Source: Flavobacterium frigoris PS1
GTDB taxonomy: Bacteria > Bacteroidota > Bacteroidia > Flavobacteriales > Flavobacteriaceae
Assembly (NCBI RefSeq): GCF_000252125.1
Contig: NZ_AHKF01000010.1
Location: forward strand, 186,001-250,000
DNA: 64,000 bases
Direction of reading: 5' to 3'
Positions 17,506-25,554 of this stretch are shown here, piece by piece (position 1 is the first letter of the stretch; the number at the start of each line of letters is the position of its first letter). Both the position numbers and the translations under genes were made by a program. The notes beneath the pieces were generated by a model, which worked only from the letters and a program-made list of their open reading frames with translations, searched no databases and had not been told where the DNA came from.

Positions 17506-18366
17506 ATGGCAAATTTAAAGGAAATCCGTAATAGAATTACTTCCGTTTCATCTACGATGCAAATTACATCAGCGATGAAAATGGTTTCTGCAGCAAAGCT
17601 AAAGAAAGCACAAGATGCAATTACAGCAATGCGCCCTTATGCCGAAAAATTGACGGAATTATTACAAAGCCTTTCTGCTACACTTGAAGGTGACGCAGGC
17701 GGTGAGTTCACGACACAACGTGAAATAAAGAAAGTTTTAGTTGTTGCCATTACTTCTAATAGAGGATTATGTGGTGCTTTTAATTCAAATGTAATTAAGG
17801 AAGCTAAAAGACGTTCTGAATTTTATACTGGAGTACAAGTTGATATTTTTGCTATTGGTAAAAAAGGAAATGATGTATTAGTTAAGACAAATTCAGTAGT
17901 TGATAATCAAAGTGCTGTTTTTGACGAATTGACGTTTGATAATGTAGCGGTAATTGCAGATACATTAACTCAAAAGTTTGTTACAGGAGAGTATGACAAA
18001 ATTGAATTGATTTACAATCAGTTTAAAAATGCTGCTACTCAAATTGTTCAAGTAGAACAGTTTCTACCTTTGGCAGCTATAAAATCTGATTTAACTGTTT
18101 CAACAGGTGATTATATCTTTGAACCTTCAAAAGAAGAAATTGTATTGACATTGATTCCAAAATCATTAAAAATGCAACTTTACAAAGGAATTCGTGATTC
18201 ATTTGCTTCTGAACATGGTGCTCGTATGACTGCTATGCACAAAGCGACAGATAACGCTACCGAATTGAGAAATCAATTGAAATTGACATACAACAAAGCG
18301 CGTCAGGCATCTATTACTAACGAAATCTTAGAGATTGTTGGTGGAGCTGAAGCTTTGAACGGATAG
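17506..18366 (+). CDS. atpG: F1 ATP synthase subunit gamma
   Basis: Gamma is the central rotating shaft. The 286 residues have the two long terminal helices (N-terminal NLKEIRNRITSVSSTMQIT, C-terminal region ending ITNEILEIVGGAEAL) and the conserved SNRGLCGAFNSN segment near residue 85. It is the last ATP synthase gene here and is followed by a terminator at 18394-18418. Confidence 0.96.
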   Translation: MANLKEIRNRITSVSSTMQITSAMKMVSAAKLKKAQDAITAMRPYAEKLTELLQSLSATLEGDAGGEFTTQREIKKVLVVAITSNRGLCGAFNSNVIKEAKRRSEFYTGVQVDIFAIGKKGNDVLVKTNSVVDNQSAVFDELTFDNVAVIADTLTQKFVTGEYDKIELIYNQFKNAATQIVQVEQFLPLAAIKSDLTVSTGDYIFEPSKEEIVLTLIPKSLKMQLYKGIRDSFASEHGARMTAMHKATDNATELRNQLKLTYNKARQASITNEILEIVGGAEALNG

Positions 18367-18393
18367 TACTTATTGCTACCATCTATAAATTAA

Positions 18394-18418
18394 GAGCTGA
18401 CATTTGTCGGCTTTTTTT
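18394..18418 (+). terminator. Terminator of the atp operon
   Basis: Arms AGCTGACA (18395-18402) and TGTCGGCT (18405-18412) pair with one G-U and are followed by a run of T. The stem lies 28 bases after the atpG stop. Confidence 0.8.
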
Positions 18419-18476
18419 ATTTATATAATTTTTGAAACCACGTATTTACACCCGCAGTGAGGTTAGAATTTTAATC

Positions 18477-18484
18477 TAATTTTG
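18477..18484 (+). promoter_or_regulatory. -7 box of the DUF547-like gene
   Basis: TAATTTTG fits TAnnTTTG, 22 bases before the ATG at 18507. No convincing -33 TTG is present. Confidence 0.4.
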
Positions 18485-18506
18485 TTTATTTAAAAATGTA
18501 TTTGTA

Positions 18507-18965
18507 ATGGTATCAGGTATGGCTAATTTTCCTGTTCAGTTGTCTGAAAGTATTTTATTGCATGCGCAAGTAGGGCAAGACTCTTGCTCGTTGCGTAGAG
18601 AGCTCTATTTTATAAAGAAAGATAAATTAGAAATGTATCTAAGTACCGATCAATTAAAATGTGTTTTTTGGGTAAATATTTACAATGCTTACTCTTTAAT
18701 AATGGCTGATGAAGGTGTTCAAACTGCAGAGGCTTACAAGCGTAAGAGAATAAAAGTAGCCCACACCGCTTTTTCTTTAGATGATATTGAATTTAAAATT
18801 CTTCGTATAAATGATCGTAATCCCCTTTATAAATTCATTGATAATTTATTCTGTTGTTCCTATATTAGAAAGCTAGCAGTGAAAGAGGTTGATTATAGCC
18901 TTCAATCAATGTTAGACCGTACAGCTTTAGCTAAAGGCCTTAGCAAATATAGAAGTAGCATCTAG
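18507..18965 (+). CDS. Short DUF547-like protein
   Basis: This 152-residue protein carries the DUF547 core FWVNIYNAYSLIM (from about residue 53) and FSLDDIEFKIL (around 90-100). DUF547 proteins are usually over 200 residues and have a signal peptide and a His/Cys-containing segment after the LDDIE motif. Neither is seen here, and only about 50 residues follow the motif. It may be a shortened or relaxed copy. No partner is evident; it stands alone between the atp terminator and the GNAT gene. Function unknown. Confidence 0.65.
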   Translation: MVSGMANFPVQLSESILLHAQVGQDSCSLRRELYFIKKDKLEMYLSTDQLKCVFWVNIYNAYSLIMADEGVQTAEAYKRKRIKVAHTAFSLDDIEFKILRINDRNPLYKFIDNLFCCSYIRKLAVKEVDYSLQSMLDRTALAKGLSKYRSSI

Positions 18966-19082
18966 CAGCTGGTTGTTCATTATAAGAACTAAAAATAGCT
19001 GCTATTGTAATAAAATTATAACACAACATACAAAATTATCCTGTTAAGTAGTATTTATGATTTTTTTTAATACTCTTTGCAC

Positions 19083-19112
19083 TTGCAAATTCTTTTTAAA
19101 TCTTTAATTTTG
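19083..19112 (+). promoter_or_regulatory. Promoter of the GNAT gene
   Basis: TTG at 19083-19085, a 19-base spacer and TAATTTTG at 19105-19112 match the Bacteroidota consensus, 26 bases before the ATG. Confidence 0.6.
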
Positions 19113-19138
19113 AGTTTTAATTTAATACTGAACTCGCA

Positions 19139-19582
19139 ATGCAATTGGATATTAAGGAACTGACTACAATAGAAGAAATGCTTTGTAATATTGAAGTAAT
19201 GCGTTTTTCATATCCTACATTTACCACCGAAAAATACGAAGGTTATCTTAAAGAAATGATACCTCATAACTACAAACAAGTCGTAATCTTTGAAAACGAT
19301 GTATGTGTTGCCGTTACGGGATATTGGACTGGTTTTAAGCTGTGGTGTGGAAAATATATAGAAATCGACAATTTCATCGTTCATCCAGATCACCGCTCTA
19401 AAGGCTTAGGTAAGATGTTGACGGATTATGTTGACACCAAAGCCAAGGAGGAAGCATGTACCATGATTGTACTCGATGCATATACGGGCAACTTTACGGC
19501 ACACCGTTTTTATTATAATCAAGGCTATGTACCTAAAGGTTTTCATTTTTTAAAAATATTAAATGAAGACGGACTATCGTAA
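19139..19582 (+). CDS. GNAT family N-acetyltransferase
   Basis: This 147-residue soluble protein has the GNAT fold: the acetyl-CoA pyrophosphate loop HRSKGLGKMLTDYV at about 83-96, preceded by the beta-4 segment YIEIDNFIVHPD, and the C-terminal GNFTAHRFYYNQGYV typical of the family. It should transfer an acetyl group to an amine; the substrate cannot be told. It has its own promoter and is followed 11 bases later by a lipoprotein gene, probably co-transcribed. Confidence 0.85.
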   Translation: MQLDIKELTTIEEMLCNIEVMRFSYPTFTTEKYEGYLKEMIPHNYKQVVIFENDVCVAVTGYWTGFKLWCGKYIEIDNFIVHPDHRSKGLGKMLTDYVDTKAKEEACTMIVLDAYTGNFTAHRFYYNQGYVPKGFHFLKILNEDGLS

Positions 19583-19593
19583 ATCACTTTGCA

Positions 19594-20055
19594 ATGGAGT
19601 TTTTTAAAAAATCAATTTTTTTAGTGTTGGTGGTTTTGTGTTTTAGTAATTGCGGATCTAAGCAGCAAAGGCAAATGGACTTTACACAAGAAATAGCGCA
19701 GACTTATTATCAAACTCAGCTAGTAGATGAGCAGCAACAAGTTGTCAGAATATATTTCTATATTGAATTTAAAGAGCCAGTTTCTGAGGAATTTAGCTTG
19801 CTAAAGATCTATTTCAGAAACAAAGAAGCAGAAATTACAAAAGTATCTGACAGGAAATACCTTGCTCGTTTTACCCATATTGCAGTAAGAGGAGATCTCT
19901 TTTTAGAAAGTGAAGGCGCAAAGGAATATGGTAACAAAGCTCCGATAATTACCAAGGGAAAATTCGAATTAAACAAGGACGAGGCCGTATTGGAATACCA
20001 GAAGAACAACAAAACTTTTTTTTTCAAACTAACAAGAATTGATGAAAAGCAATGA
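19594..20055 (+). CDS. Hypothetical lipoprotein
   Basis: This 153-residue protein has a basic, then hydrophobic N-terminus ending CFSNC, with Cys20 as the likely lipidation site. Asn at -1 is atypical but tolerated in Bacteroidota. The remainder is beta-rich and charged with no recognised domain. It follows the GNAT gene by 11 bases. I do not recognise the family. Confidence 0.6.
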   Translation: MEFFKKSIFLVLVVLCFSNCGSKQQRQMDFTQEIAQTYYQTQLVDEQQQVVRIYFYIEFKEPVSEEFSLLKIYFRNKEAEITKVSDRKYLARFTHIAVRGDLFLESEGAKEYGNKAPIITKGKFELNKDEAVLEYQKNNKTFFFKLTRIDEKQ

Positions 20056-20091
20056 TTCTGCAACCTTCAATGATTAAACCAAAGAATTAGC

Positions 20092-20099
20092 TATTTTTG
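20092..20099 (+). promoter_or_regulatory. -7 box of the flippase gene
   Basis: TATTTTTG fits TAnnTTTG, 30 bases before the TTG start. No -33 TTG at the right spacing. Confidence 0.4.
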
Positions 20100-20129
20100 T
20101 TCTTTTAAATAGAAATTAGAAACGACATT

Positions 20130-21596
20130 TTGGGATTATATAAAAATCTTTTTAAACAAACAGTTATTTACGGACTTGCCACGGTTTTGCCGAGAATGTT
20201 CAGCTTTTTGTTAGTACCGTTATACACTGACTTGCTTCCTAAAGAGGAGTATGGAAAGCTATCCGTTATTTTTGCCTTTATGATATTTTTCAATGTTATT
20301 TTGGCTTACGGTATGGAAACGGCGTTTTTTAGGTTTTATAGCAAGGAATCGAATAAAGATTCGGTTGTTGAAACGTCCATGGTATCCATTTTTTGGACTA
20401 CGATTACATTTTTATTCATCGCACTATTGTCTCGCAATTATTTGGCTGAATGGTCTGGAATAGATGCGCAGTACATCGGTTATACAATTTGGATTTTGGC
20501 ATTAGATGCGCTGGTTATTATCCCTTTTTCAAAATTGAGGGCTTTCCAGAAACCCATGGTGTATGCTGTTATAAAAATTGGTAACGTACTTGTCAATCTT
20601 ATTCTGAGTATCGTTTTCTTACTCTATATCCCACAGTTGATTGAAACAAGCCCAAATGGTTTATTGAGTTCCCTATATGTTGAAAACTTCCAAATAGGAT
20701 ATATATTCTTGGCTAATATCATTGCTAGTCTATTGACCTTTGTTGCCCTATCGCCAGATTACGTTTACTTAAAATGGAAGTTTGACTTTGATTTATGGAA
20801 GCGAATGATGGGGTACGGATTGCCCATATTGGTAGCCGGAATCGCATTTGCCATCAACGAACAATTTGACAAAATTCTTCTGGTAAAATTACTGCCTTCA
20901 AACATCGCTACAGCCCAAGTAGGAGTTTATTCTGCCTGCTATAAACTAGGTTTGTTCATGGTTTTGTATAGAACTGCATATACTCTGGGGATTGAGCCAT
21001 TTTTCTTCAGCCATTCATCTGACAAGAATGCGCCACAAACCTATGCGACGGTGACTAAATATTTTGTCATCTTTGGATCATTCATTTTATTGTCAGTAAT
21101 TGTTTTTGCTGATTTGTTCAAACTCCTGATGATTCGTGACAGCTCCTATTGGGAAGCTATGAAAGTAGTACCTCTAATTATTTTAGCCAACTTTTTCTTG
21201 GGGATTTACACTAATCTATCCGTTTGGTACAAACTCATCGATAAAACATACTATGGCGCTTACATTTCCATTGTGGGAGCAATAATAACTTTAGTACTTA
21301 ACTTCTTATTGATTCCCAGTATGAGTTATTACGGTTCGGCGATAGCGACAATTGCGGCTTACGGTAGTATGATGTTTATTTCGTACTATTTGGGTAATAA
21401 ATACTACCCCATTCCTTATGACTTAAAGAAAATAGGAGGCTATCTCTCCTTGTCCATATTCTTCTCGGCCGTATCTTTTTACGGTTTCAGGGAGAACTAT
21501 ATTGTTGGAATTTCATTGCTGATACTATTCCTATATTTTATTTATTATCACGAAAAAGAAACATTAATAAAAATAATAAAAGGTTCAAAAGCTTAA
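20130..21596 (+). CDS. Polysaccharide biosynthesis protein, Wzx/MurJ-type flippase
   Basis: The MOP-superfamily flippase moves lipid-linked oligosaccharides across the inner membrane. The 488-residue protein has about fourteen membrane helices and the family start FKQTVIYGLATVLPRM at residues 8-23. The start codon is TTG at 20130; the resulting MGLYKNLFKQ beginning is typical of flavobacterial homologues. dut follows after a repeat element. No glycosyltransferase cluster is nearby, so the substrate (cell wall, O-antigen or exopolysaccharide) is uncertain. Confidence 0.85.
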   Translation: MGLYKNLFKQTVIYGLATVLPRMFSFLLVPLYTDLLPKEEYGKLSVIFAFMIFFNVILAYGMETAFFRFYSKESNKDSVVETSMVSIFWTTITFLFIALLSRNYLAEWSGIDAQYIGYTIWILALDALVIIPFSKLRAFQKPMVYAVIKIGNVLVNLILSIVFLLYIPQLIETSPNGLLSSLYVENFQIGYIFLANIIASLLTFVALSPDYVYLKWKFDFDLWKRMMGYGLPILVAGIAFAINEQFDKILLVKLLPSNIATAQVGVYSACYKLGLFMVLYRTAYTLGIEPFFFSHSSDKNAPQTYATVTKYFVIFGSFILLSVIVFADLFKLLMIRDSSYWEAMKVVPLIILANFFLGIYTNLSVWYKLIDKTYYGAYISIVGAIITLVLNFLLIPSMSYYGSAIATIAAYGSMMFISYYLGNKYYPIPYDLKKIGGYLSLSIFFSAVSFYGFRENYIVGISLLILFLYFIYYHEKETLIKIIKGSKA

Positions 21597-21603
21597 AAAT
21601 AAT

Positions 21604-21748
21604 CGGGAGCTATTCGCGCTGTGCGCTACAAGCATTTTCATAAAATTATTTTTTCAAAGGCCATAAAGGAGCTTCCTTCGGTCGCTCTTTCTTTCCTAGA
21701 AAAAAATCAATTTTATTTCAAATGGCTTTCCGCTTCCATCACGGCTAA
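21604..21748. repeat. Flavobacterial palindromic intergenic repeat, copy 1
   Basis: The element begins CGGGAGCTATTCGCGCT and ends GCTTCCATCACGGCTA, with internal imperfect palindromes around 21668-21696. It resembles a repeat family that I recall from many Flavobacterium intergenic regions. The GGCTA end is shared with the elements at 38409 and 45202. Confidence 0.5.
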
Positions 21749-21772
21749 GAACCCGAACTTAAAACAGAAATA

Positions 21773-22207
21773 ATGACAGTAAACATTATCAATAAATCAC
21801 AGCATGCCTTGCCTAACTATGAAACGATAGCTTCGGCTGGGATGGACTTAAGGGCTAATCTAACTGAATCGATAACTATGGAACCATTAGGAAGAACGGT
21901 TGTTAAAACAGGTCTTTTTATCGAATTACCAATAGGATACGAAGCGCAGGTAAGACCAAGAAGTGGCTTGGCTTTTAAAAACGGAATCACTGTGCTGAAT
22001 AGCCCCGGAACCATAGATGCCGATTATCGTGGCGAAATTGGGGTGATTTTAGTAAATTTATCTGATAAAGCTTTCGTTATACAAAACGGAGAGCGCATCG
22101 CTCAACTCATTATCGCAAAACACGAGCGAGCTGAATGGATAGAGGTAAAGGAACTATCTGAGACCTCAAGAGGAGAAGGCGGATTTGGTAGTACAGGAGT
22201 AAAATAG
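21773..22207 (+). CDS. dut: dUTP diphosphatase
   Basis: The enzyme hydrolyses dUTP to dUMP, keeping uracil out of DNA and supplying dTMP synthesis. The 144-residue trimeric type is complete. The five motifs are visible: AGMDLRA (about 22-28), [10 protein letters not shown] (61-70), the catalytic [17 protein letters not shown] segment (near 80-96), ERIAQLII and the C-terminal [10 protein letters not shown] arm that closes the active site. It lies between two repeat elements and upstream of a sugar nucleotidyltransferase. Confidence 0.95.
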   Translation: MTVNIINKSQHALPNYETIASAGMDLRANLTESITMEPLGRTVVKTGLFIELPIGYEAQVRPRSGLAFKNGITVLNSPGTIDADYRGEIGVILVNLSDKAFVIQNGERIAQLIIAKHERAEWIEVKELSETSRGEGGFGSTGVK

Positions 22208-22311
22208 AGCCCCCTGCCCCCCAAAGGGGGAATGAAAAGAATTAAAAAATAGTATAAATTAAAATCCTACTTACCTCTAGTAGTAGTTTCCCCTTTGGGG
22301 GATAGGGGGCT
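22208..22311. repeat. GC-rich inverted repeat between dut and the nucleotidyltransferase gene
   Basis: Two 25-base arms (22208-22232 and 22287-22311) match at 22 positions in inverted orientation around a 54-base spacer. Each arm is itself a small palindrome of C5-AAA-G5 type. The right arm ends 3 bases before the next start codon, so it could fold over the translation start. Confidence 0.75.
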
Positions 22312-22314
22312 TAT

Positions 22315-23331
22315 ATGAAAATAATAGTACCAATGGCCGGACGTGGATCACGTCTTCGCCCACATTCATTAACTGTTCCTAAACCGTTAATTCCTGTTGC
22401 AGGAAAACCTATTGTACACCGTTTGGTAGAAGATATTGCTAGAATATTAAAAGAACCTATTGACGAGATTGCTTTTATCCTTGGTGATGAAGCTTTTTTT
22501 GGAGAGGATGTGGTAAAAAGTTTAGAGGAACTAGCTGAAGGTTTGGGTGCAAAAGCTTCTATTTACCGTCAGGATTTACCTTTAGGAACTGGACATGCAA
22601 TTATGTGTGCTAAAGAATCTTTGTCAGGACCTGCGGTTATCGCTTATGCAGACACGCTTATCAGAGCCGACTTTGATTTAGATCCTACTGCAGATGCTGT
22701 TATATGGGTAAAACAAGTAGACGAGCCAGAAGCTTTTGGTGTAGTTAAAATGAACGAAAATAATGAAATCACAGAATTAGTTGAAAAACCAGCTGAATTT
22801 GTGAGTGACCTAGCTGTTATCGGGATATACTATTTCAAGGAAGTAGGTGATTTGAAAAACGAACTACAAAAAGTATTAGACAATAACATTCAAAACGGCG
22901 GCGAATACCAGATTAATGACGGAATCAAAGCGATGATGGCTAATGGTAAAGTTTTTAAAACGGGTAGTGTTGATGAATGGATGGACTGTGGAAATAAGAA
23001 TGTAACTGTTGAGACTAATTCAAGAATGCTTGGATTTCTTCACAAAGACGGTGCTGAATTAGTAGATAGAACGGTTAGACTAGAAAATGCAACGATAATT
23101 CCACCTTGCTTCATTGGCGAAGATGTATCCTTGACAAACACGACTGTGGGACCAAATGTGTCTTTAGGAAAAGGATGTCATGTATTAGGTGGTACCATTA
23201 AAAATAGTTTGATTCAATCGCATGCACACATATCCAATGCAAATTTGGACAATGCAATGATAGGGAATCATGTTACTTTTAAAGGTGATTTCACTAGTGT
23301 TAGTATAGGCGATTATTCGGTGTTAGAATAA
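22315..23331 (+). CDS. Sugar-phosphate nucleotidyltransferase with left-handed beta-helix tail
   Basis: The enzyme activates a sugar 1-phosphate with an NTP. The 338 residues begin with the signature MAGRGSRLRPHSLTVPKPL (residues 7-25), where the Gly-rich loop, Arg and Lys bind the nucleotide. The C-terminal 80 residues show hexapeptide repeats of a left-handed beta-helix. RmlA, GalU and MPG groups share this plan; the substrate cannot be fixed from sequence alone. Close homologues are often labelled glucose-1-phosphate thymidylyltransferase. The start codon directly follows a GC-rich inverted repeat. Confidence 0.85.
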   Translation: MKIIVPMAGRGSRLRPHSLTVPKPLIPVAGKPIVHRLVEDIARILKEPIDEIAFILGDEAFFGEDVVKSLEELAEGLGAKASIYRQDLPLGTGHAIMCAKESLSGPAVIAYADTLIRADFDLDPTADAVIWVKQVDEPEAFGVVKMNENNEITELVEKPAEFVSDLAVIGIYYFKEVGDLKNELQKVLDNNIQNGGEYQINDGIKAMMANGKVFKTGSVDEWMDCGNKNVTVETNSRMLGFLHKDGAELVDRTVRLENATIIPPCFIGEDVSLTNTTVGPNVSLGKGCHVLGGTIKNSLIQSHAHISNANLDNAMIGNHVTFKGDFTSVSIGDYSVLE

Positions 23332-23409
23332 GTTTTTATAACATAAAGTTAAAAATGCAGTAAAGCATAACAAGTTTTAAATTGTTGCGTTTCTATGATA
23401 AAGGGCTCA

Positions 23410-24753
23410 ATGAAAAAATCACGTTTATTACTTCTTTTCCTAGTTTTGCTAAGCAATTCTGCCATGCTATTGGCACAAACGGAACCGGGAGATATTAAGC
23501 AGGAGGTAAACAAATTCCAAGATTATTTCTTTGAGTCACTGAAGCAAAAAGGGATTGAAAATTATGATAAGGCAATTATAGCTTTAGAGCAATGTTTGAT
23601 AATCGAACCTGAAAACGCCACGATTCATTTTGAATTAGGAAAAAACTATCTGGCATTAAAAGACTATAAAAATGCCTACACTTCATTTGAACATGCAGCG
23701 CAGATTGACCCTACAAACAAATGGTTTTGGGTGGGGATGTATGATGTTAATTATGCAACCAAGAACTATAATGGCGCGATATATGTTATCAATAAATTAA
23801 TTCCCTTTGATGCGAAATTCAAGGAGGATTTGACGTCGCTTTATATGAGTACGAATCAATATGATAAAGCATGGGCTCTGATCAATGAGCTTAATGAAAC
23901 TAACGGAAAATCAGACAGAAGAGAAGCGTATAAAATGCAGATTTTATCACAAGGAAAGTATCAGAATACAGAAATTGAAAATTTAATTGGACAAATTCAA
24001 GCTAACCCCAAGGAGGAATCTAATTATATTTCGCTGATTTTCTTGTATTCAAAGAATAATGAAACAAACAAAGTGCTGGAGACAGCGCGTAAACTGGAAT
24101 TGGCAATCCCAACTTCTGAATGGGCACAAGTGAGCTTGTTTAAAACCCATTTGGAGAACAACGATGGGGCAAAGGCAGTTAAAGCAATGAATATGGCTTT
24201 GGCTAGTACCAAGATAGATTCTAAAATAAAACATCGGGTTTTAAACGAGTTTCTGATTTTTGTAAATGCAAACCCACAGTTTACCCCTGATTTAGAAAAA
24301 GCCATCGGCTATTTTGACAATGATCCGGATGTAAATGTGGCAAAAGAAGTAGGGAAGTTTTATCAGACCAAGAAACAATGGGAATCGGCGGTGAGGTATT
24401 ATGAACTGGCAAATAAAAAGAGTTCAGATGTAGATATCGAAACTAATTTACTTTTGCTTCAAGCATACACCGAAACCAAGCAGTTTGAAAAGCTAACGAA
24501 AAATGCCACGGAGATGATTGATGTTTTTCCAACGCAACCACAGTTTTACTACTATGCTGGTTTGGGGAGCAATCAATTGACTCAATTTAAAAAAGCAAAA
24601 GAGATATTGGAAATGGGATTGGATTATCTGGTTAATGATCTATCACTGGAAACTAATTTCAATATTCAACTTGGCGAAGCATACAATGGTTTGGGAGACG
24701 CAAAGAAAAAGGATTTCTATTTCTCAAAAGCCAATCAATTATTAAAAAAATAA
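23410..24753 (+). CDS. Periplasmic tetratricopeptide repeat protein
   Basis: This 447-residue protein has a signal peptide (MKKSRLLLLFLVLLSNSAMLLAQ region, cleaved near residue 22) and then TPR helices along most of its length, clear at about 40-120 (motif GKNYLALKDYKNAYTSFEHA) and 290-440. It is a scaffold of the envelope; partners unknown. The ATG at 23410 gives the canonical MKK start; an in-frame ATG at 23395 is also possible. It leads an operon with the DUF4292 lipoprotein (7 bases downstream) and EnvC. Confidence 0.8.
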   Translation: MKKSRLLLLFLVLLSNSAMLLAQTEPGDIKQEVNKFQDYFFESLKQKGIENYDKAIIALEQCLIIEPENATIHFELGKNYLALKDYKNAYTSFEHAAQIDPTNKWFWVGMYDVNYATKNYNGAIYVINKLIPFDAKFKEDLTSLYMSTNQYDKAWALINELNETNGKSDRREAYKMQILSQGKYQNTEIENLIGQIQANPKEESNYISLIFLYSKNNETNKVLETARKLELAIPTSEWAQVSLFKTHLENNDGAKAVKAMNMALASTKIDSKIKHRVLNEFLIFVNANPQFTPDLEKAIGYFDNDPDVNVAKEVGKFYQTKKQWESAVRYYELANKKSSDVDIETNLLLLQAYTETKQFEKLTKNATEMIDVFPTQPQFYYYAGLGSNQLTQFKKAKEILEMGLDYLVNDLSLETNFNIQLGEAYNGLGDAKKKDFYFSKANQLLKK

Positions 24754-24760
24754 AATTCAA

Positions 24761-25531
24761 ATGAATAGATTTTTAGCAGTATTAGTAGTGGTTTTTATGG
24801 TCTCTTGTAAGTCTAAAGCCGTTGTGGCAGGAGCAACAACTCCAGTAACTTATATGAAATCAAAGAACATAATTGCGAAGCATTACGACAACAAAAGTGA
24901 TTTTTCGACATTGTATATAAAGGCAAAAGCAAAATATTCTGATGACAAACAGTCCCAGAATGTTACCGCTGAAATAAAAATAAAGAAAGACGAACAAATA
25001 TTGGTAAGCATTCGTTTTCTGGGAATAACGATGGCCAAAGCATCGATAACGCCAACATCGGTTAGTTATTATGAAAAGATTAAAGGAACCTATTTTGAAG
25101 GTGATTTTAGCGCGTTGAGCCAATGGCTGGGAACTGATTTGGATTTCAATAAAATTCAAAACATGCTATTAGGGGAGGCATTAGATGATTTGAAAAAAGG
25201 GAAATATACGGAGTCCTTAGTAGAAGGTTTGTACCGTCTTGATGATACAGCAAACGATAACACAAAAAAGACATTCTACATAAATGGAGGTGATTTTAGT
25301 GTAAACCGACAAGAAATTACGCAAACGGCAGAAGGAAGAATGATCCAGGTGGCCTATACTTACATCAAAGAATATAAAGAAGCAATTGTGCCGGCGACTG
25401 TCGTTATTCATACCTATCAGCCAAAAGGAAAATCTGAAATTAATTTAGAATATGATACCATAACCTTCAATGAAGAACTTTCTTTTCCATATAGTGTTCC
25501 AAATGGTTACAATAGAATTATAATTAAGTAA
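24761..25531 (+). CDS. DUF4292 domain lipoprotein
   Basis: This 256-residue protein has the lipobox MVSC with Cys16. The DUF4292 family resembles LolA/LolB-like beta folds and is found throughout Bacteroidota beside a TPR protein and EnvC, exactly the arrangement here. A role in outer-membrane lipoprotein or envelope maintenance is plausible by fold but not shown. It starts 7 bases after the TPR gene. Its stop overlaps a possible -7 box (TAAATTTG, 25529-25536) for envC. Confidence 0.82.
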   Translation: MNRFLAVLVVVFMVSCKSKAVVAGATTPVTYMKSKNIIAKHYDNKSDFSTLYIKAKAKYSDDKQSQNVTAEIKIKKDEQILVSIRFLGITMAKASITPTSVSYYEKIKGTYFEGDFSALSQWLGTDLDFNKIQNMLLGEALDDLKKGKYTESLVEGLYRLDDTANDNTKKTFYINGGDFSVNRQEITQTAEGRMIQVAYTYIKEYKEAIVPATVVIHTYQPKGKSEINLEYDTITFNEELSFPYSVPNGYNRIIIK

Positions 25532-25554
25532 ATTTGCACAAATATATTTTTAAG

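Noticed and set aside
24024..24305. 93-residue open frame antisense to the TPR protein
   Set aside because: Shadow frame inside a real gene; a second shadow overlaps it in another frame.
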